The notes: generated from the letters alone by a model not told the origin. A stretch of DNA of 33,891 nucleotides from Atopobium sp. (GCA_015259035.1 JABZHC010000007.1:1-33891); one strand, 5' to 3'; shown: positions 15,385-23,921, counted from the first letter of the stretch. Numbers and translations are program-made.

Positions 15385-18183
15385 TTACGCAACAACGTCG
15401 TGGCAGCGGTGGCAAAGGTGATCTTCACCAAGCTCGCGATAGTTCCAGCAACGGTCGCAGCGCTCGCCGTTTGCAGGATAGACGCTTACGCTCAGCTCAG
15501 AACCTTCGGAGACGGTAACCTCAGAGCAGACAAATGCCTCAGCAAAGTCAAGGCCAGCATGAGAAATGGATGCGGCCTGCTCAGCGGTAAGTGTTACTTC
15601 TGCACGTGTGGCCTGCGTGGTTTTCTCGGTAACTACGCCCGCCTCAAGAGCTGTCTCGTATGCCTTGGTGTAGGCGGCGCGAGCATCAACCAGTACCTGA
15701 TATGCAGGAAGCAGTGAGGTGTACTCTTCGGTGGTCATAGGAGCCTTATACCAGTCGAGAAGAGCGGCGTACTTCTGACCGTCACGCATAGACTCTGGCA
15801 GGAACTGCATAGCCTCGTCGGTGGTGTAAACCAGAATTGGCTGCAGGTCATGAACAAGCATGGAAAGAATCTCTGCCCAGACGGTCTGAGCACTACGGCG
15901 TGTTGCAGAATCTGCAGCATCGCAGTACATGCGGTCCTTAGTTGCGTTCAAGTAGCCGTTGGAAAGCTCAATTATGTAATCGTAGAGGGTACGGAAGACA
16001 TTGTTGAAGCGATATCCCTCGTAAGCCTCGGTGACTGCAGCATGAACCTCACACATACGGGCAAGAACAAGACGGTCGTACTCTTCAAGGTCAGCCACAG
16101 CAACTGCATCAGTAGCAGGATCAAACTGACCCTCAAGCTCTCCAAGAAGGAAGCGCAGGGTATTTCTGAACCTACGATATGCGTCGCCTACCTGAGAAAG
16201 AATAGCGTCATCGCAAGGAACGTCAGTTGAAGTATCAACAGAAGCAACCCAAAGACGCAGGACGTCTGCACCGCGCTCAGCGCAAACGGCGTTTGGATCA
16301 ATGACGTTGCCCAGAGACTTACTCATCTTGCGACCCTGACCATCAAGGGTAAAGCCCTGTGAAACAACAGACTTGTAAGGAGCAACACCGTAAGCACCAA
16401 CAGAAGTCATAAGAGAACTCATGAACCAGCCACGATGCTGGTCGGAGCCCTCAAGATACATATCAGCTGGGAACTTGAGGTTTGGACGGTGTTTGCAAAC
16501 AGCAGTGTGAGAAACACCAGAATCCCACCAAACGTCCAGAATGTCCTTGTTAGCCTTGAGGTTATGGCCACCGCACTTAGGACAGACGCAAGCGTTGCCT
16601 AAATAGGTCTTAGGATCGTCGGTGAACCAAGCATCAGAGCCCTTCTCGCGGAAAAGCTTAATGACAGCGTCAAGAGTCTGATCATTAATGACGGTCTCAC
16701 CACAATCCTCGCAGGTGAAGGCAGGGATTGGAACACCCCAGTTACGCTGCCTGGAAATACACCAGTCAGGGCGGCCCTCAACCATGGAGCCAATACGCTT
16801 AACGGCATTTGCAGGATAGAACTTAACCTTTGTAAGCTCCTCTGCTGCCTGCTGACGCAGACCAGTCTTATCCATGGAGACAAACCACTGACTTGTTGCA
16901 CGGAAGATAACAGGCTCTTTACAACGCCAGCAGTGTGGATAGCTGTGGGTAATCTCCTCTGCAAGAATGAGCGTACCACGGTCTTTGAGCCACTGAACAA
17001 TGACAGGGTTAGCCTCATTGACCTCCATACCAGAGAAGGGGCCACCAGTGCCCTGACCGTCACCCTTGAAGAAGTGGCCGTCATCATCTACAGGCATGGT
17101 CTGAGGGATATCAAAACGAACACCAGCGTTATAGTCGTCTACACCGTGACCAGGCGCGGAGTGAACAACACCGGTACCATCGTCAAGGGTAACGTACTCT
17201 GCGTAGATAAACTTACCAGTGTTGCCAAGATCGCCAAAGATTGGCTGCTTGTACTCATTGCCGGCAAGCTCAACGCCAGTCTTCTTCCAAGTATTACCTT
17301 CTGCGTCCTGAGCAAGTTTCCAATCGGTATAGCCAAACTTGGCAGCAGCCTTCTCTGCAAGAGCCTCAGCAACAATCTCCACGTGTCCATCAGGAAGCTC
17401 AAGAGCAACATAGTTAGCCTCAGGGTGCAGAATAACTGCCTCGTCAGCAGGCATTGTCCATGGAGTTGTAGTCCAGATGTCTACCCAAGTCTTACCTGCG
17501 TAAGCCTCAAGACCCTCAGGAACAGTAGTAAGCTCAAAGCGAACAAAGATTGCAGTAGAGGTGACATCGTGATACTCAATCTCTGCCTCAGAAAGAGCTG
17601 TGTGGTCATGAGTACACCAGTGAACAGGCTTGGTACCTCTATACACAGAGCCCTTGTCGTAGATTGCCTTGAAGATCTCAACATCAGTTGCGTCGTAATC
17701 GTTGACGTAAGTGAGATAAGGATTGTCCCACTCACCCAACACACCAAGGCGCTTAAAGCCCTGACGCTGAGTATCTACCTGCTCAACCGCCATCTTGCGG
17801 CAAAGCTCACGGATCTTCTCGGTAGATAACTGATTGAACTTCTCTGTGCCAAGCATCTGCTCAACCTTGTGCTCGATTGGCTGACCGTGGCAGTCCCAAC
17901 CAGGAACATAAGGAGTCTGGAAGCCCTGCATAGCCTTATAGCGGTTGATGATGTCCTTGGAAATCTTATTCTGTGCGTGACCCAGGTGAATTGGACCGTT
18001 TGCATAAGGAGGTCCATCATGAAGGACAAACTTGTCATGTCCCTCATTCTTCTTCAGCAGGAGCTCATAGACGTTGTTTTGGTCCCAATCAGCCAAACGC
18101 TGAGGCTCGTTCTGCGCAAGTGATGCGCGCATAGGAAAGCCTGTATTTGGCAGGTTGGTGGTCTTTTTGTACTCGTTTGCCAT
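15385..18183 (-). CDS. ileS: Isoleucyl-tRNA synthetase
   Basis: Charges tRNA-Ile and edits misactivated valine. The 932-residue product has GPIHLGHAQNK (HLGH at 66-69), WTTTPWTMPADEA in the CP1 editing domain, KMSKS (619-623), and a C-terminal zinc site (C909, C912, C924, C927). It is the usual bacterial type. I start at ATG 18181-18183 (MANEYKKTTNLPNTGF), which matches family N-termini and follows AGAAAGG. A longer frame to 18267 runs through the T-box terminator and is not coding. Expression is probably controlled by the T-box leader upstream; lspA and rluD follow without gaps and may share that control. Confidence 0.96.
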   Translation of the reverse strand: MANEYKKTTNLPNTGFPMRASLAQNEPQRLADWDQNNVYELLLKKNEGHDKFVLHDGPPYANGPIHLGHAQNKISKDIINRYKAMQGFQTPYVPGWDCHGQPIEHKVEQMLGTEKFNQLSTEKIRELCRKMAVEQVDTQRQGFKRLGVLGEWDNPYLTYVNDYDATDVEIFKAIYDKGSVYRGTKPVHWCTHDHTALSEAEIEYHDVTSTAIFVRFELTTVPEGLEAYAGKTWVDIWTTTPWTMPADEAVILHPEANYVALELPDGHVEIVAEALAEKAAAKFGYTDWKLAQDAEGNTWKKTGVELAGNEYKQPIFGDLGNTGKFIYAEYVTLDDGTGVVHSAPGHGVDDYNAGVRFDIPQTMPVDDDGHFFKGDGQGTGGPFSGMEVNEANPVIVQWLKDRGTLILAEEITHSYPHCWRCKEPVIFRATSQWFVSMDKTGLRQQAAEELTKVKFYPANAVKRIGSMVEGRPDWCISRQRNWGVPIPAFTCEDCGETVINDQTLDAVIKLFREKGSDAWFTDDPKTYLGNACVCPKCGGHNLKANKDILDVWWDSGVSHTAVCKHRPNLKFPADMYLEGSDQHRGWFMSSLMTSVGAYGVAPYKSVVSQGFTLDGQGRKMSKSLGNVIDPNAVCAERGADVLRLWVASVDTSTDVPCDDAILSQVGDAYRRFRNTLRFLLGELEGQFDPATDAVAVADLEEYDRLVLARMCEVHAAVTEAYEGYRFNNVFRTLYDYIIELSNGYLNATKDRMYCDAADSATRRSAQTVWAEILSMLVHDLQPILVYTTDEAMQFLPESMRDGQKYAALLDWYKAPMTTEEYTSLLPAYQVLVDARAAYTKAYETALEAGVVTEKTTQATRAEVTLTAEQAASISHAGLDFAEAFVCSEVTVSEGSELSVSVYPANGERCDRCWNYRELGEDHLCHRCHDVVA

Positions 18184-18199
18184 CAAGCACAACCTTTCT

Positions 18200-18455
18200 G
18201 GGCACAAATAAAGCGCCCGTCCCTCACAGCTGGGACGAAGCGCCACAATACACTTCGTTGTAACCACCCAGCGACGGATATGTCCGTTTACTCGGCTGGC
18301 CTGTCACGGCGACCATTTCCGGCAGCATCTACTAGTACAAAAACCTGTACGTTTGAACTGCAGCTCCGAGGTGATGTTCACACGGACGCAAATGCGGACT
18401 TCCACCAACTCCGCTCGCTTGAGATTTGCGCTACCCAGCTACTGTCCTCATCACA
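18200..18455 (-). promoter_or_regulatory. T-box riboswitch with AUC (Ile) specifier, controlling ileS
   Basis: Senses uncharged tRNA-Ile. On the minus strand, Stem I begins with GATGAGGACAGTAGC (18438-18452). An 8-bp helix leads to a terminal region with AGCGAG and TTGGTGGAAG, as in known T-boxes. The specifier ATC (18373-18375) lies in GAACATCACC. Two small hairpins follow, including ACGGA-CATA-TCCGT. The antiterminator pairs GCTGGG (18267-18272) with CCCAGC (18229-18234) and ACGAAG (18253-18258) with CTTCGT (18235-18240), leaving a bulge with TGGT (18263-18266), able to pair with the ACCA end of tRNA-Ile. The alternative terminator uses the same bases. Pairings were drawn by eye. Confidence 0.92.
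18206..18243 (-). terminator. T-box terminator hairpin ahead of ileS
   Basis: On the minus strand GCGCTTCGTCCC (18232-18243) pairs with GGGACGGGCGC (18213-18223), with a small bulge and an 8-base loop, followed by TTTATTT (18206-18212). Its 5' arm contains the CTTCGT and CCC needed for the antiterminator, so the two folds exclude each other. This supports transcriptional rather than purely translational control. Confidence 0.85.
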
Positions 18456-18460
18456 GCTTG

Positions 18461-18649
18461 TGTAAGTAATACTACCACGTCTTGCACTCATTGAACTAAG
18501 TAATACACACGCTTAAACCGTTTTTAACAAATTATGCGGAATCCAAATTTTAAATTTTTATAGAAATAAAAAATGTAGATTGGGTAAAACAATTCCAATA
18601 TCTAAGTGAGCTCATATCACATTTGAGCCAAACAGGTAAAGGGACGTGT
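18461..18649. other. AT-rich intergenic region between the ileS T-box and ftsH
   Basis: This 189-base divergent spacer must hold the promoters for ileS (minus) and ftsH (plus). TAGTAT at 18467-18472 on the minus strand is a candidate -10 box just before the T-box, but no convincing -35 partner is seen. On the plus strand several AT-rich boxes occur, none with a clear 17-base partner. No gene is seen. Confidence 0.5.
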
Positions 18650-20584
18650 ATGGCAAATAACGATAACAAGCACCGTAGATCTATGTCGATGCTACTCTAT
18701 ATTGCGGTAGCCATCTTTGTATATCTCCTGCTTAGCAACACATTATTACCAGGACTTCTGCGTCAACAGGTACAAACTGTCTCGTACAGTGAGTTCCTTA
18801 ACAAGGTTGACAATAATGAAGTTACCAAGGTGGACCTTAATACGGGCAGCAGAAACATTAGGTTCACAACTGGCTCTGGAGATTCCGAGAAGGTCTTTGA
18901 GACTACGCAGTTCCCTAATGATTCAACGCTGGTTCAGACGCTTAGAGATCACAAAGTTGATTTCTCGGCTTCTATTCCTGACAACTCTACGAATATGCTG
19001 CTCTATGCCCTTATTCAGTATGGAATCCCTCTTGTCATCTTCTTGGGCATTGGCTACTTTATCAACCGATCCCTTAAACGCGCCATGGGTGACGATGGCC
19101 CTTCCATGAACTTTGGTGGCGGCTTTGGAGGTCTTGGCGGCAATCTTGGTCGCTCAAGTGCTAAAGAAATTAAGGGAGAAGACACAGGCATTACGTTTAA
19201 AGACGTAGCTGGTCAAGAAGAGGCTAAAGAGTCTATGCAAGAGATTGTTAGCTTCCTTAAGACTCCTGATAAGTACAAAGAGATTGGTGCTCGCTGCCCT
19301 CGTGGCGCCTTGCTTGTAGGCCCTCCAGGTACTGGTAAGACCCTCATCGCTAAGGCAGTTGCTGGTGAGGCTGGCGTTCCTTTCTTCCAGATTGCTGGCT
19401 CTGAGTTTGTTGAGATGTTTGTTGGACGCGGTGCTGCAAAAGTCCGTGACCTCTTCAAGCAAGCAAATGAAAAGGCTCCATGCATCATCTTTATTGACGA
19501 GATTGATGCGGTTGGTAAGCGCCGTGATGCTTCCCTTAACTCCAATGACGAGCGTGAGCAGACCTTAAACCAGCTGCTCTCCGAGATGGACGGCTTTGAC
19601 AACCACAAGGGTATTGTTGTTCTTGCAGCAACAAACCGTCCAGAAACTCTGGACAAGGCACTTCTGCGTCCTGGTCGTTTTGACCGCCGTATTCCTGTTG
19701 AGCTTCCAGACCTTAAGGGTCGTGAGGCAGTTCTTCAGATTCACGCTAATGATGTAAAGATGGAGCCAGGTGTTGACCTCTCTATCATTGCTAAGTCCAC
19801 ACCAGGCGCATCTGGCGCAGACCTTGCAAACATCATCAACGAGGCAGCTCTTCGCGCTGTTCGCTTTGGTCGTCGTCGTGTTACCACTGAAGACCTCACC
19901 GAGTCCGTTGACGTTGTTATTGCCGGCGCAAAGAAGAAGAACACTGTTCTTTCTGAGCACGAAAAGGACGTTGTTGCTTATCACGAGACTGGTCATGCAA
20001 TTGTTGGTGCCATCCAGAAAAACGACGCTCCTGTTACCAAGATCACCATTGTTCCTCGTACTGGCGGGGCTCTTGGCTTTACCATGCAGGTTGAGGACGA
20101 TGAGCGTTATCTGATGAGCAAGAGCCAAGCTATGGATGAGATTGCCGTTCTCTGTGGTGGACGCGCTGCTGAAGAGCTTATCTTTGGCGAGATGACCAAT
20201 GGTGCTTCTAACGATATTGAGCGTGCAACAGCTATTGCTCGCGCTATGGTTACGCAGTACGGCATGTCTGACAAGCTCGGCATGGTTACTCTCAGTCAGC
20301 AGCAAAGTCGCTACCTTGGTGGCGGCTCTTCCCTCACCTGCTCTGAGGCAACAGCTGAAGAGATTGATGCCGAGGTTAGGCGTATTGTTGAAGAAGGTCA
20401 CCAGCGCGCACTCCAGACGCTTAAAGAGAACCGCTTCAAGCTACATGAGATTGCTCACTACCTGCAAAAGAAGGAAACAATCACCGGCGAGGAGTTCATG
20501 AATATCCTCAAGCGCGAAAATACCTTTGCACCAGTAGTTGAGAACACCAATGAGGAAGGCTCCTCTACTTCTTCAGCAGAGTAA
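18650..20584 (+). CDS. ftsH: ATP-dependent zinc metalloprotease FtsH
   Basis: Membrane-bound AAA+ protease that degrades damaged membrane proteins and selected regulators. The 644-residue product has two N-terminal membrane segments (about 13-33 and 117-138) flanking an extracytoplasmic domain, and a Gly-rich linker (154-167). The AAA domain has GPPGTGKT (224-231), FIDEID (281-286) and the second region of homology (ATNRP...RPGRFDR). The protease domain has HETGH (445-449). I use ATG at 18650-18652, 5 bases after AAAGGGA; an upstream in-frame TTG at 18623 would add nine residues without a good ribosome binding site. The sole plus-strand gene of this half, it is divergent from ileS. Confidence 0.96.
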   Translation: MANNDNKHRRSMSMLLYIAVAIFVYLLLSNTLLPGLLRQQVQTVSYSEFLNKVDNNEVTKVDLNTGSRNIRFTTGSGDSEKVFETTQFPNDSTLVQTLRDHKVDFSASIPDNSTNMLLYALIQYGIPLVIFLGIGYFINRSLKRAMGDDGPSMNFGGGFGGLGGNLGRSSAKEIKGEDTGITFKDVAGQEEAKESMQEIVSFLKTPDKYKEIGARCPRGALLVGPPGTGKTLIAKAVAGEAGVPFFQIAGSEFVEMFVGRGAAKVRDLFKQANEKAPCIIFIDEIDAVGKRRDASLNSNDEREQTLNQLLSEMDGFDNHKGIVVLAATNRPETLDKALLRPGRFDRRIPVELPDLKGREAVLQIHANDVKMEPGVDLSIIAKSTPGASGADLANIINEAALRAVRFGRRRVTTEDLTESVDVVIAGAKKKNTVLSEHEKDVVAYHETGHAIVGAIQKNDAPVTKITIVPRTGGALGFTMQVEDDERYLMSKSQAMDEIAVLCGGRAAEELIFGEMTNGASNDIERATAIARAMVTQYGMSDKLGMVTLSQQQSRYLGGGSSLTCSEATAEEIDAEVRRIVEEGHQRALQTLKENRFKLHEIAHYLQKKETITGEEFMNILKRENTFAPVVENTNEEGSSTSSAE

Positions 20585-20623
20585 CTTTGTCTCATAAGTA
20601 AAATTAAACGGACGTCTATTCTA

Positions 20624-20665
20624 AACTGCCTCCCATTTCTTGGATATAAGAAATGGGAGGCAGTT
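20624..20665. repeat. Long perfect hairpin repeat, copy 1
   Basis: AACTGCCTCCCATTTCTT (20624-20641) and its exact reverse complement (20648-20665) form an 18-bp stem with a 6-base loop, 40 bases after the ftsH stop. No T tract follows, so it is not a textbook terminator, though it could stop or stabilise ftsH mRNA. A near-identical hairpin occurs at 21039-21082. Confidence 0.85.
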
Positions 20666-20699
20666 CATATGCGGGGGATTATGATTCTATAGCGTGTTA

Positions 20700-20722
20700 G
20701 CGCCAGCTTTTAGGCCTGGCGC
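20700..20722. repeat. Short GC-rich hairpin
   Basis: GCGCCAG (20700-20706) and CTGGCGC (20716-20722) form a 7-bp stem with a 9-base loop. No T tract. Function unknown. Confidence 0.5.
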
Positions 20723-20905
20723 ACAAAATAGCGCAGTTTTGGTAGGTTCTGCCGAAGAATCGACATGTTCCTAATCAAGATAGCCAGGCAGCTAGGCGGT
20801 CACACTACCTGATATGAATCTCTATGCATAAACTTCATCTAATATGCTTAAACATGAATAGACTTATATAAGAAATTTAACTATCGATAAATTCTGTATC
20901 TACGG

Positions 20906-21036
20906 AACACACCTAAGTCAGATAATCTGCTCAGATGCGGGCATTTTACACACCTAATAAAGATAATCTGCGCGTTAGAGGTATTTTCAGCGTCATGTAT
21001 ACGTCTTTTTGACAGATTATCTGACTTAGGTGTGTT
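20906..21036. repeat. 24-bp perfect inverted repeat with a third degenerate copy
   Basis: The 24 bases at 20906-20929 recur as an exact reverse complement at 21013-21036, 83 bases apart. A 23-base copy differing at three central positions lies in direct orientation at 20948-20970. Each copy contains a palindromic core: CAGATAATCTG (20919-20929), AGATAATCT (20961-20969) and CAGATTATCTG (21013-21023). This could be a MITE-like element with 24-bp ends, a set of operator-like sites, or a structured RNA. No clear target duplication flanks it. Confidence 0.8.
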
Positions 21037-21038
21037 TT

Positions 21039-21082
21039 GAACTGCCTCCTATTTCTCGTGTCTAAGAAATGGGAGGCAGTTC
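21039..21082. repeat. Long hairpin repeat, copy 2
   Basis: GAACTGCCTCCTATTTCT (21039-21056) pairs with AGAAATGGGAGGCAGTTC (21065-21082), with one T-G wobble and an 8-base loop. The right arm AAGAAATGGGAGGCAGTTCA is identical over 20 bases to copy 1. It lies 51 bases beyond the end of the trmH-like gene, so copies 1 and 2 bracket the gap. Confidence 0.85.
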
Positions 21083-21133
21083 ACTCTCGTAGGTGGCCGT
21101 TTTTGTACCGCGATTAAAGGCATTCCGCCAAAG

Positions 21134-21967
21134 TTATCGAGCAAAAAGTTCCCAAAAAGCAACAGCAGATGATGCAGCAACATTGAGTGAATCTACCTGA
21201 TGTGACATAGGAATGATGGTAGTAATGTCACAAGCCTCAATAGTTTTCTTATCAAGTCCATAGCCTTCACTACCAAAGAACAGCGCGGCTTTTTTGCCTT
21301 CTACCAGCTCTTTATTTAAAGGCACTGCAGAATCTGTAAGCGCAAGGGCGCACGTAGTAAAAGAATGACCTTTGAGCTTTTCTATAAGATCTAGCGATGT
21401 CGTCTCTTCATCCAGGCGAGCCCAAGGCACATTAAGAACCGTTCCCATAGAAACGCGCAGAACTCGTCTTGAGAGGTTGTCGGCACATTTAGCCGTCAAG
21501 ATAACAGCATCTACATTAAGTGCTGCCGCTGACCTAAAGACCGCGCCCACGTTATTTACGTCAACCAGATCTTCCAGAACGGCAATATGCTTTGACGTGC
21601 TTAAGATCTCTTCTAGCGATGCGCCTTGAGGTCTCCTCATGGCACAGAGCACTCCTCTATTCATCTTGTAGCCAATAAGCTGTGTAAGCTGCTCATCTGG
21701 AAGAATGAAAATAGGAACGTCATCTGACAAAGGATGGAACTTCTCGACAATCTGTAAAATATTGCCTGTATGAGAAGTGTTTGCAAGAAATGAAAGCGGC
21801 TTGCAGCCTGCGGCAAGTGCAGTTTCAATCACAAAATGCGACTCGCAAATCATGACGCCGCGAGTTGGGTCAAGACGATTACGAAGCTGGTTATCAGTCA
21901 ATCGAGCATACACATCAAGGCGGCTGTCGTCAGATGAATCTATGTGAATAACTGGATATGTAGCCAT
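21134..21967 (-). CDS. TrmH/SpoU-family RNA 2'-O-methyltransferase
   Basis: Likely S-adenosylmethionine-dependent ribose methylation of tRNA or rRNA; target not known. The 277-residue product has an N-terminal substrate-binding region and a C-terminal SPOUT knot with the three SpoU motifs: VNNVGAVFRSAAAL (N138/N139, R145), FFGSEGYGL (near 235), and SLNVAASSAVAFWE. The ATG at 21965-21967 has a GAGAGG ribosome binding site. It converges on ftsH. Its upstream neighbour on the same strand is the surface-protein gene, with a 77-base gap and no strong terminator between. Fold and chemistry are secure; substrate is not. Confidence 0.9.
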   Translation of the reverse strand: MATYPVIHIDSSDDSRLDVYARLTDNQLRNRLDPTRGVMICESHFVIETALAAGCKPLSFLANTSHTGNILQIVEKFHPLSDDVPIFILPDEQLTQLIGYKMNRGVLCAMRRPQGASLEEILSTSKHIAVLEDLVDVNNVGAVFRSAAALNVDAVILTAKCADNLSRRVLRVSMGTVLNVPWARLDEETTSLDLIEKLKGHSFTTCALALTDSAVPLNKELVEGKKAALFFGSEGYGLDKKTIEACDITTIIPMSHQVDSLNVAASSAVAFWELFAR

Positions 21968-22044
21968 AAATAACGTACCTCTCGCCTCTTGATAGACAGT
22001 ATTCTCTCACTCTTGAGGCAAGAGTAACGTCATGTATTCCTAGA

Positions 22045-23694
22045 TTACTTCTGCAGCTTTCTCTTGAGGAAGAAGCTCAGAGAAACCAGCGAGACAGAAG
22101 AGCCCATAAGCGCCTCTTGCAATGCAATCTGAGAATAGTCTGCAGTGTCAGGAAGCTGTGACTTCTTCTGAGTCTGCTTAGGCTTCTCTGGAGTGTGAGT
22201 CTCAGGCGTTTCTGGAGTAGTCTCAGGCTGCTTCACGTATACGTGAGTCCAATTTGCGGTAATGGGTGGCTGTGAAGTATCGCTTGTGCCAATAACAAGA
22301 TTGACCTTTAAATGCTGATACGAATCAAAGTGATCTGGATCTGCAGATGTTGGGGTAAGCAGATATTCAATTCGATACTGACCAACAGGCAAGGTGTCAT
22401 CTTGGTATGAAGAATAGACAACATCCTTGAAATGATTTGAGAAATAAACAGCATTGCCATCGGCATCAACAACACGAGGTGTGCCATCTGGCATATAAGC
22501 CATATCAATAGTAAAGTGGCCGTTCTCAAACAGCTGAATGTCGTAGGTGTCATTTCCAGCGGTCCTGGTAATGGCGATGTCTCCATTATGAGTAGCAGCA
22601 CTAACAGGGAAAAGTTGAGTAACATCTTGTGATTGAATCTCAGCCATAAGGCGAGCTGTCACGGCATCAATATCTAGTACTCGCCTTGTACCTGCATCAA
22701 CTGTGTGGTCATAGCTATAAGAAGAGATGGTAGCTGGCGCATTCTGGAGGCCAGCATCAATAGACTTTAAAGTAGTTCCAGTATCAGAGACATATGCGGT
22801 GTGCGCAAGGGTGTAGTAATACGTAATGTGTGTTACATACGTAGCTGGACGGGCAACATTGCCATCGCCATCATAACCAGCAGAAATCGTATAAGAGTCA
22901 ACTTCTTTGTGGTCAAGAATGTCATTGCCCACTACCTCTGGAGCCTGAAACAGACCTTGTTTTTCAGTCTTATTTCCGTTGCTATCAACAAACGTTGTGA
23001 GATTACGGTCAATATCAGATACACCTACGTGCATGGTGTAAATGTAATAGAAGCCATGCTCTTGATCATACGAGAGCGTTTTTTCCAGCTTATACTGGCC
23101 CATAGACAAACTAGTATCGATAACAGCGGTATTGTCCTGACCAACCGACCCTTGTGCCAGCTGACCATTAGCAATGTATGAATTAATTCTGTCTCTGTGA
23201 GCCTGAATATCATTGTCTGAATCAAACTCAAACACTGGAAGCAAGATTCTACGATCAGTCACACCGGCAAGCTCTGGATGAGTCTGAATGTATGCGTCTA
23301 CAGCTGCATCATCTGTTGTATAGCTCAGTGAATCATCTGGTGAGAAAAGCGACAAGTCAAACTGATCTCTATCTAAATAAACAAAATCGCTTACCTTGCT
23401 ATAGTTTGGATGAGAATCAGTGTTAACTGCCTCATAAGGCTTAACTGGCTCAAGATTATCAAACGATGTTGAATCATTGCCAACAAGCGAAGCAAAATCA
23501 GAAGGAAGAAGCTCATACGATTTGACATCAGTATGCAGTAACAACTGATTAGCAGGATGAGAATACGACTGACTTGTTGATGCAGTAGCTACAGCAATTT
23601 TAGGAAAAGCTGAAATGCATAAAAGAAGTACGGCAAGAGCAGTACAAACACATCTAATATTTTGCGTAGTACTATTGAGTCTAGTTGATGACAT
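22045..23694 (-). CDS. Secreted, probably wall-anchored protein with LPDTA sorting-type signal
   Basis: Function not recognised. The 549-residue product has a signal peptide (basic start, hydrophobic stretch about 17-35, AVATA near 38), then about 450 residues rich in Asp, Ser, Thr and Tyr with no domain I can name. A Pro/Thr/Glu/Lys-rich wall-spanning stretch (about 488-512) precedes the C-terminus. There LPDTA (514-518) is followed by a hydrophobic segment and the basic end LKRKLQK, the three-part layout of sortase substrates, but with Ala in place of Gly. No sortase is in the window. The ATG at 23692-23694 follows a GGGGGAG ribosome binding site. It is divergent from the L,D-transpeptidase gene, which also acts on the cell wall. 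Confidence 0.8.
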   Translation of the reverse strand: MSSTRLNSTTQNIRCVCTALAVLLLCISAFPKIAVATASTSQSYSHPANQLLLHTDVKSYELLPSDFASLVGNDSTSFDNLEPVKPYEAVNTDSHPNYSKVSDFVYLDRDQFDLSLFSPDDSLSYTTDDAAVDAYIQTHPELAGVTDRRILLPVFEFDSDNDIQAHRDRINSYIANGQLAQGSVGQDNTAVIDTSLSMGQYKLEKTLSYDQEHGFYYIYTMHVGVSDIDRNLTTFVDSNGNKTEKQGLFQAPEVVGNDILDHKEVDSYTISAGYDGDGNVARPATYVTHITYYYTLAHTAYVSDTGTTLKSIDAGLQNAPATISSYSYDHTVDAGTRRVLDIDAVTARLMAEIQSQDVTQLFPVSAATHNGDIAITRTAGNDTYDIQLFENGHFTIDMAYMPDGTPRVVDADGNAVYFSNHFKDVVYSSYQDDTLPVGQYRIEYLLTPTSADPDHFDSYQHLKVNLVIGTSDTSQPPITANWTHVYVKQPETTPETPETHTPEKPKQTQKKSQLPDTADYSQIALQEALMGSSVSLVSLSFFLKRKLQK

Positions 23695-23921
23695 ACGCTA
23701 TTGCTCCCCCTGCAATTGAAAAATAATTATTTCTAAATGTCGTATATATTACTCCAGTTTTGTTCATCTCCTATAGAAAATAATTCCACGTAAGTTCCAT
23801 AAATTATGTGGTGAATATGCACTACACTAAATGAATGTGTCTTTGACTCATTTGCAGAAAGTCTGTTTGTCAAAACACACTGATTTTTGCTATGTAACTT
23901 CGTTTTTATAAGGAGTGCTCC
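23695..23921. promoter_or_regulatory. Divergent promoter region between the surface protein and L,D-transpeptidase genes
   Basis: A 227-base AT-rich spacer. On the plus strand TTGTCA (23867-23872) and TATGTA (23891-23896) are 18 bases apart, with TGC before the second box (extended -10 style), a weak candidate for the transpeptidase gene. On the minus strand TAATAT and other AT-rich boxes occur without a clear -35. No gene is supported here. Confidence 0.4.

Larger units (their letters stand above)
20585..21133. other. Gene-free repeat-rich gap between convergent ftsH and trmH-like genes
   Basis: About 550 bases with no credible gene. It holds two long hairpins (20624-20665 and 21039-21082), a shorter hairpin (20700-20722), and a perfect 24-bp inverted repeat (20906-20929 with 21013-21036) plus a degenerate third copy (20948-20970). 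No recognised RNA gene or transposase fragment was seen. It may be a graveyard of small non-autonomous elements. Confidence 0.8.

Noticed and set aside
16933..17829. A 298-codon open frame on the plus strand opposite ileS
   Set aside because: Lies fully inside the conserved ileS coding region; no ribosome binding site or recognisable protein. The similar frames opposite leuS (8932-9888), guaB (11269-12045) and ftsH (19565-20401) were rejected for the same reason.
18184..18267. N-terminal extension of ileS
   Set aside because: Those codons are the T-box terminator and antiterminator; ATG at 18181-18183 matches the family start.
20624..20665. Textbook Rho-independent terminator for ftsH
   Set aside because: The stem is strong but no T tract follows on either strand; kept as a repeat or hairpin of unknown role.
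20670..20905. Small structured RNA or tRNA in the ftsH/trmH gap
   Set aside because: Only a short 7-bp hairpin is visible; no cloverleaf, SRP RNA, tmRNA or 6S-like pattern could be drawn.
20906..21036. CRISPR array
   Set aside because: Only three copies, one inverted and one degenerate, with unequal spacers; no cas genes in the window.
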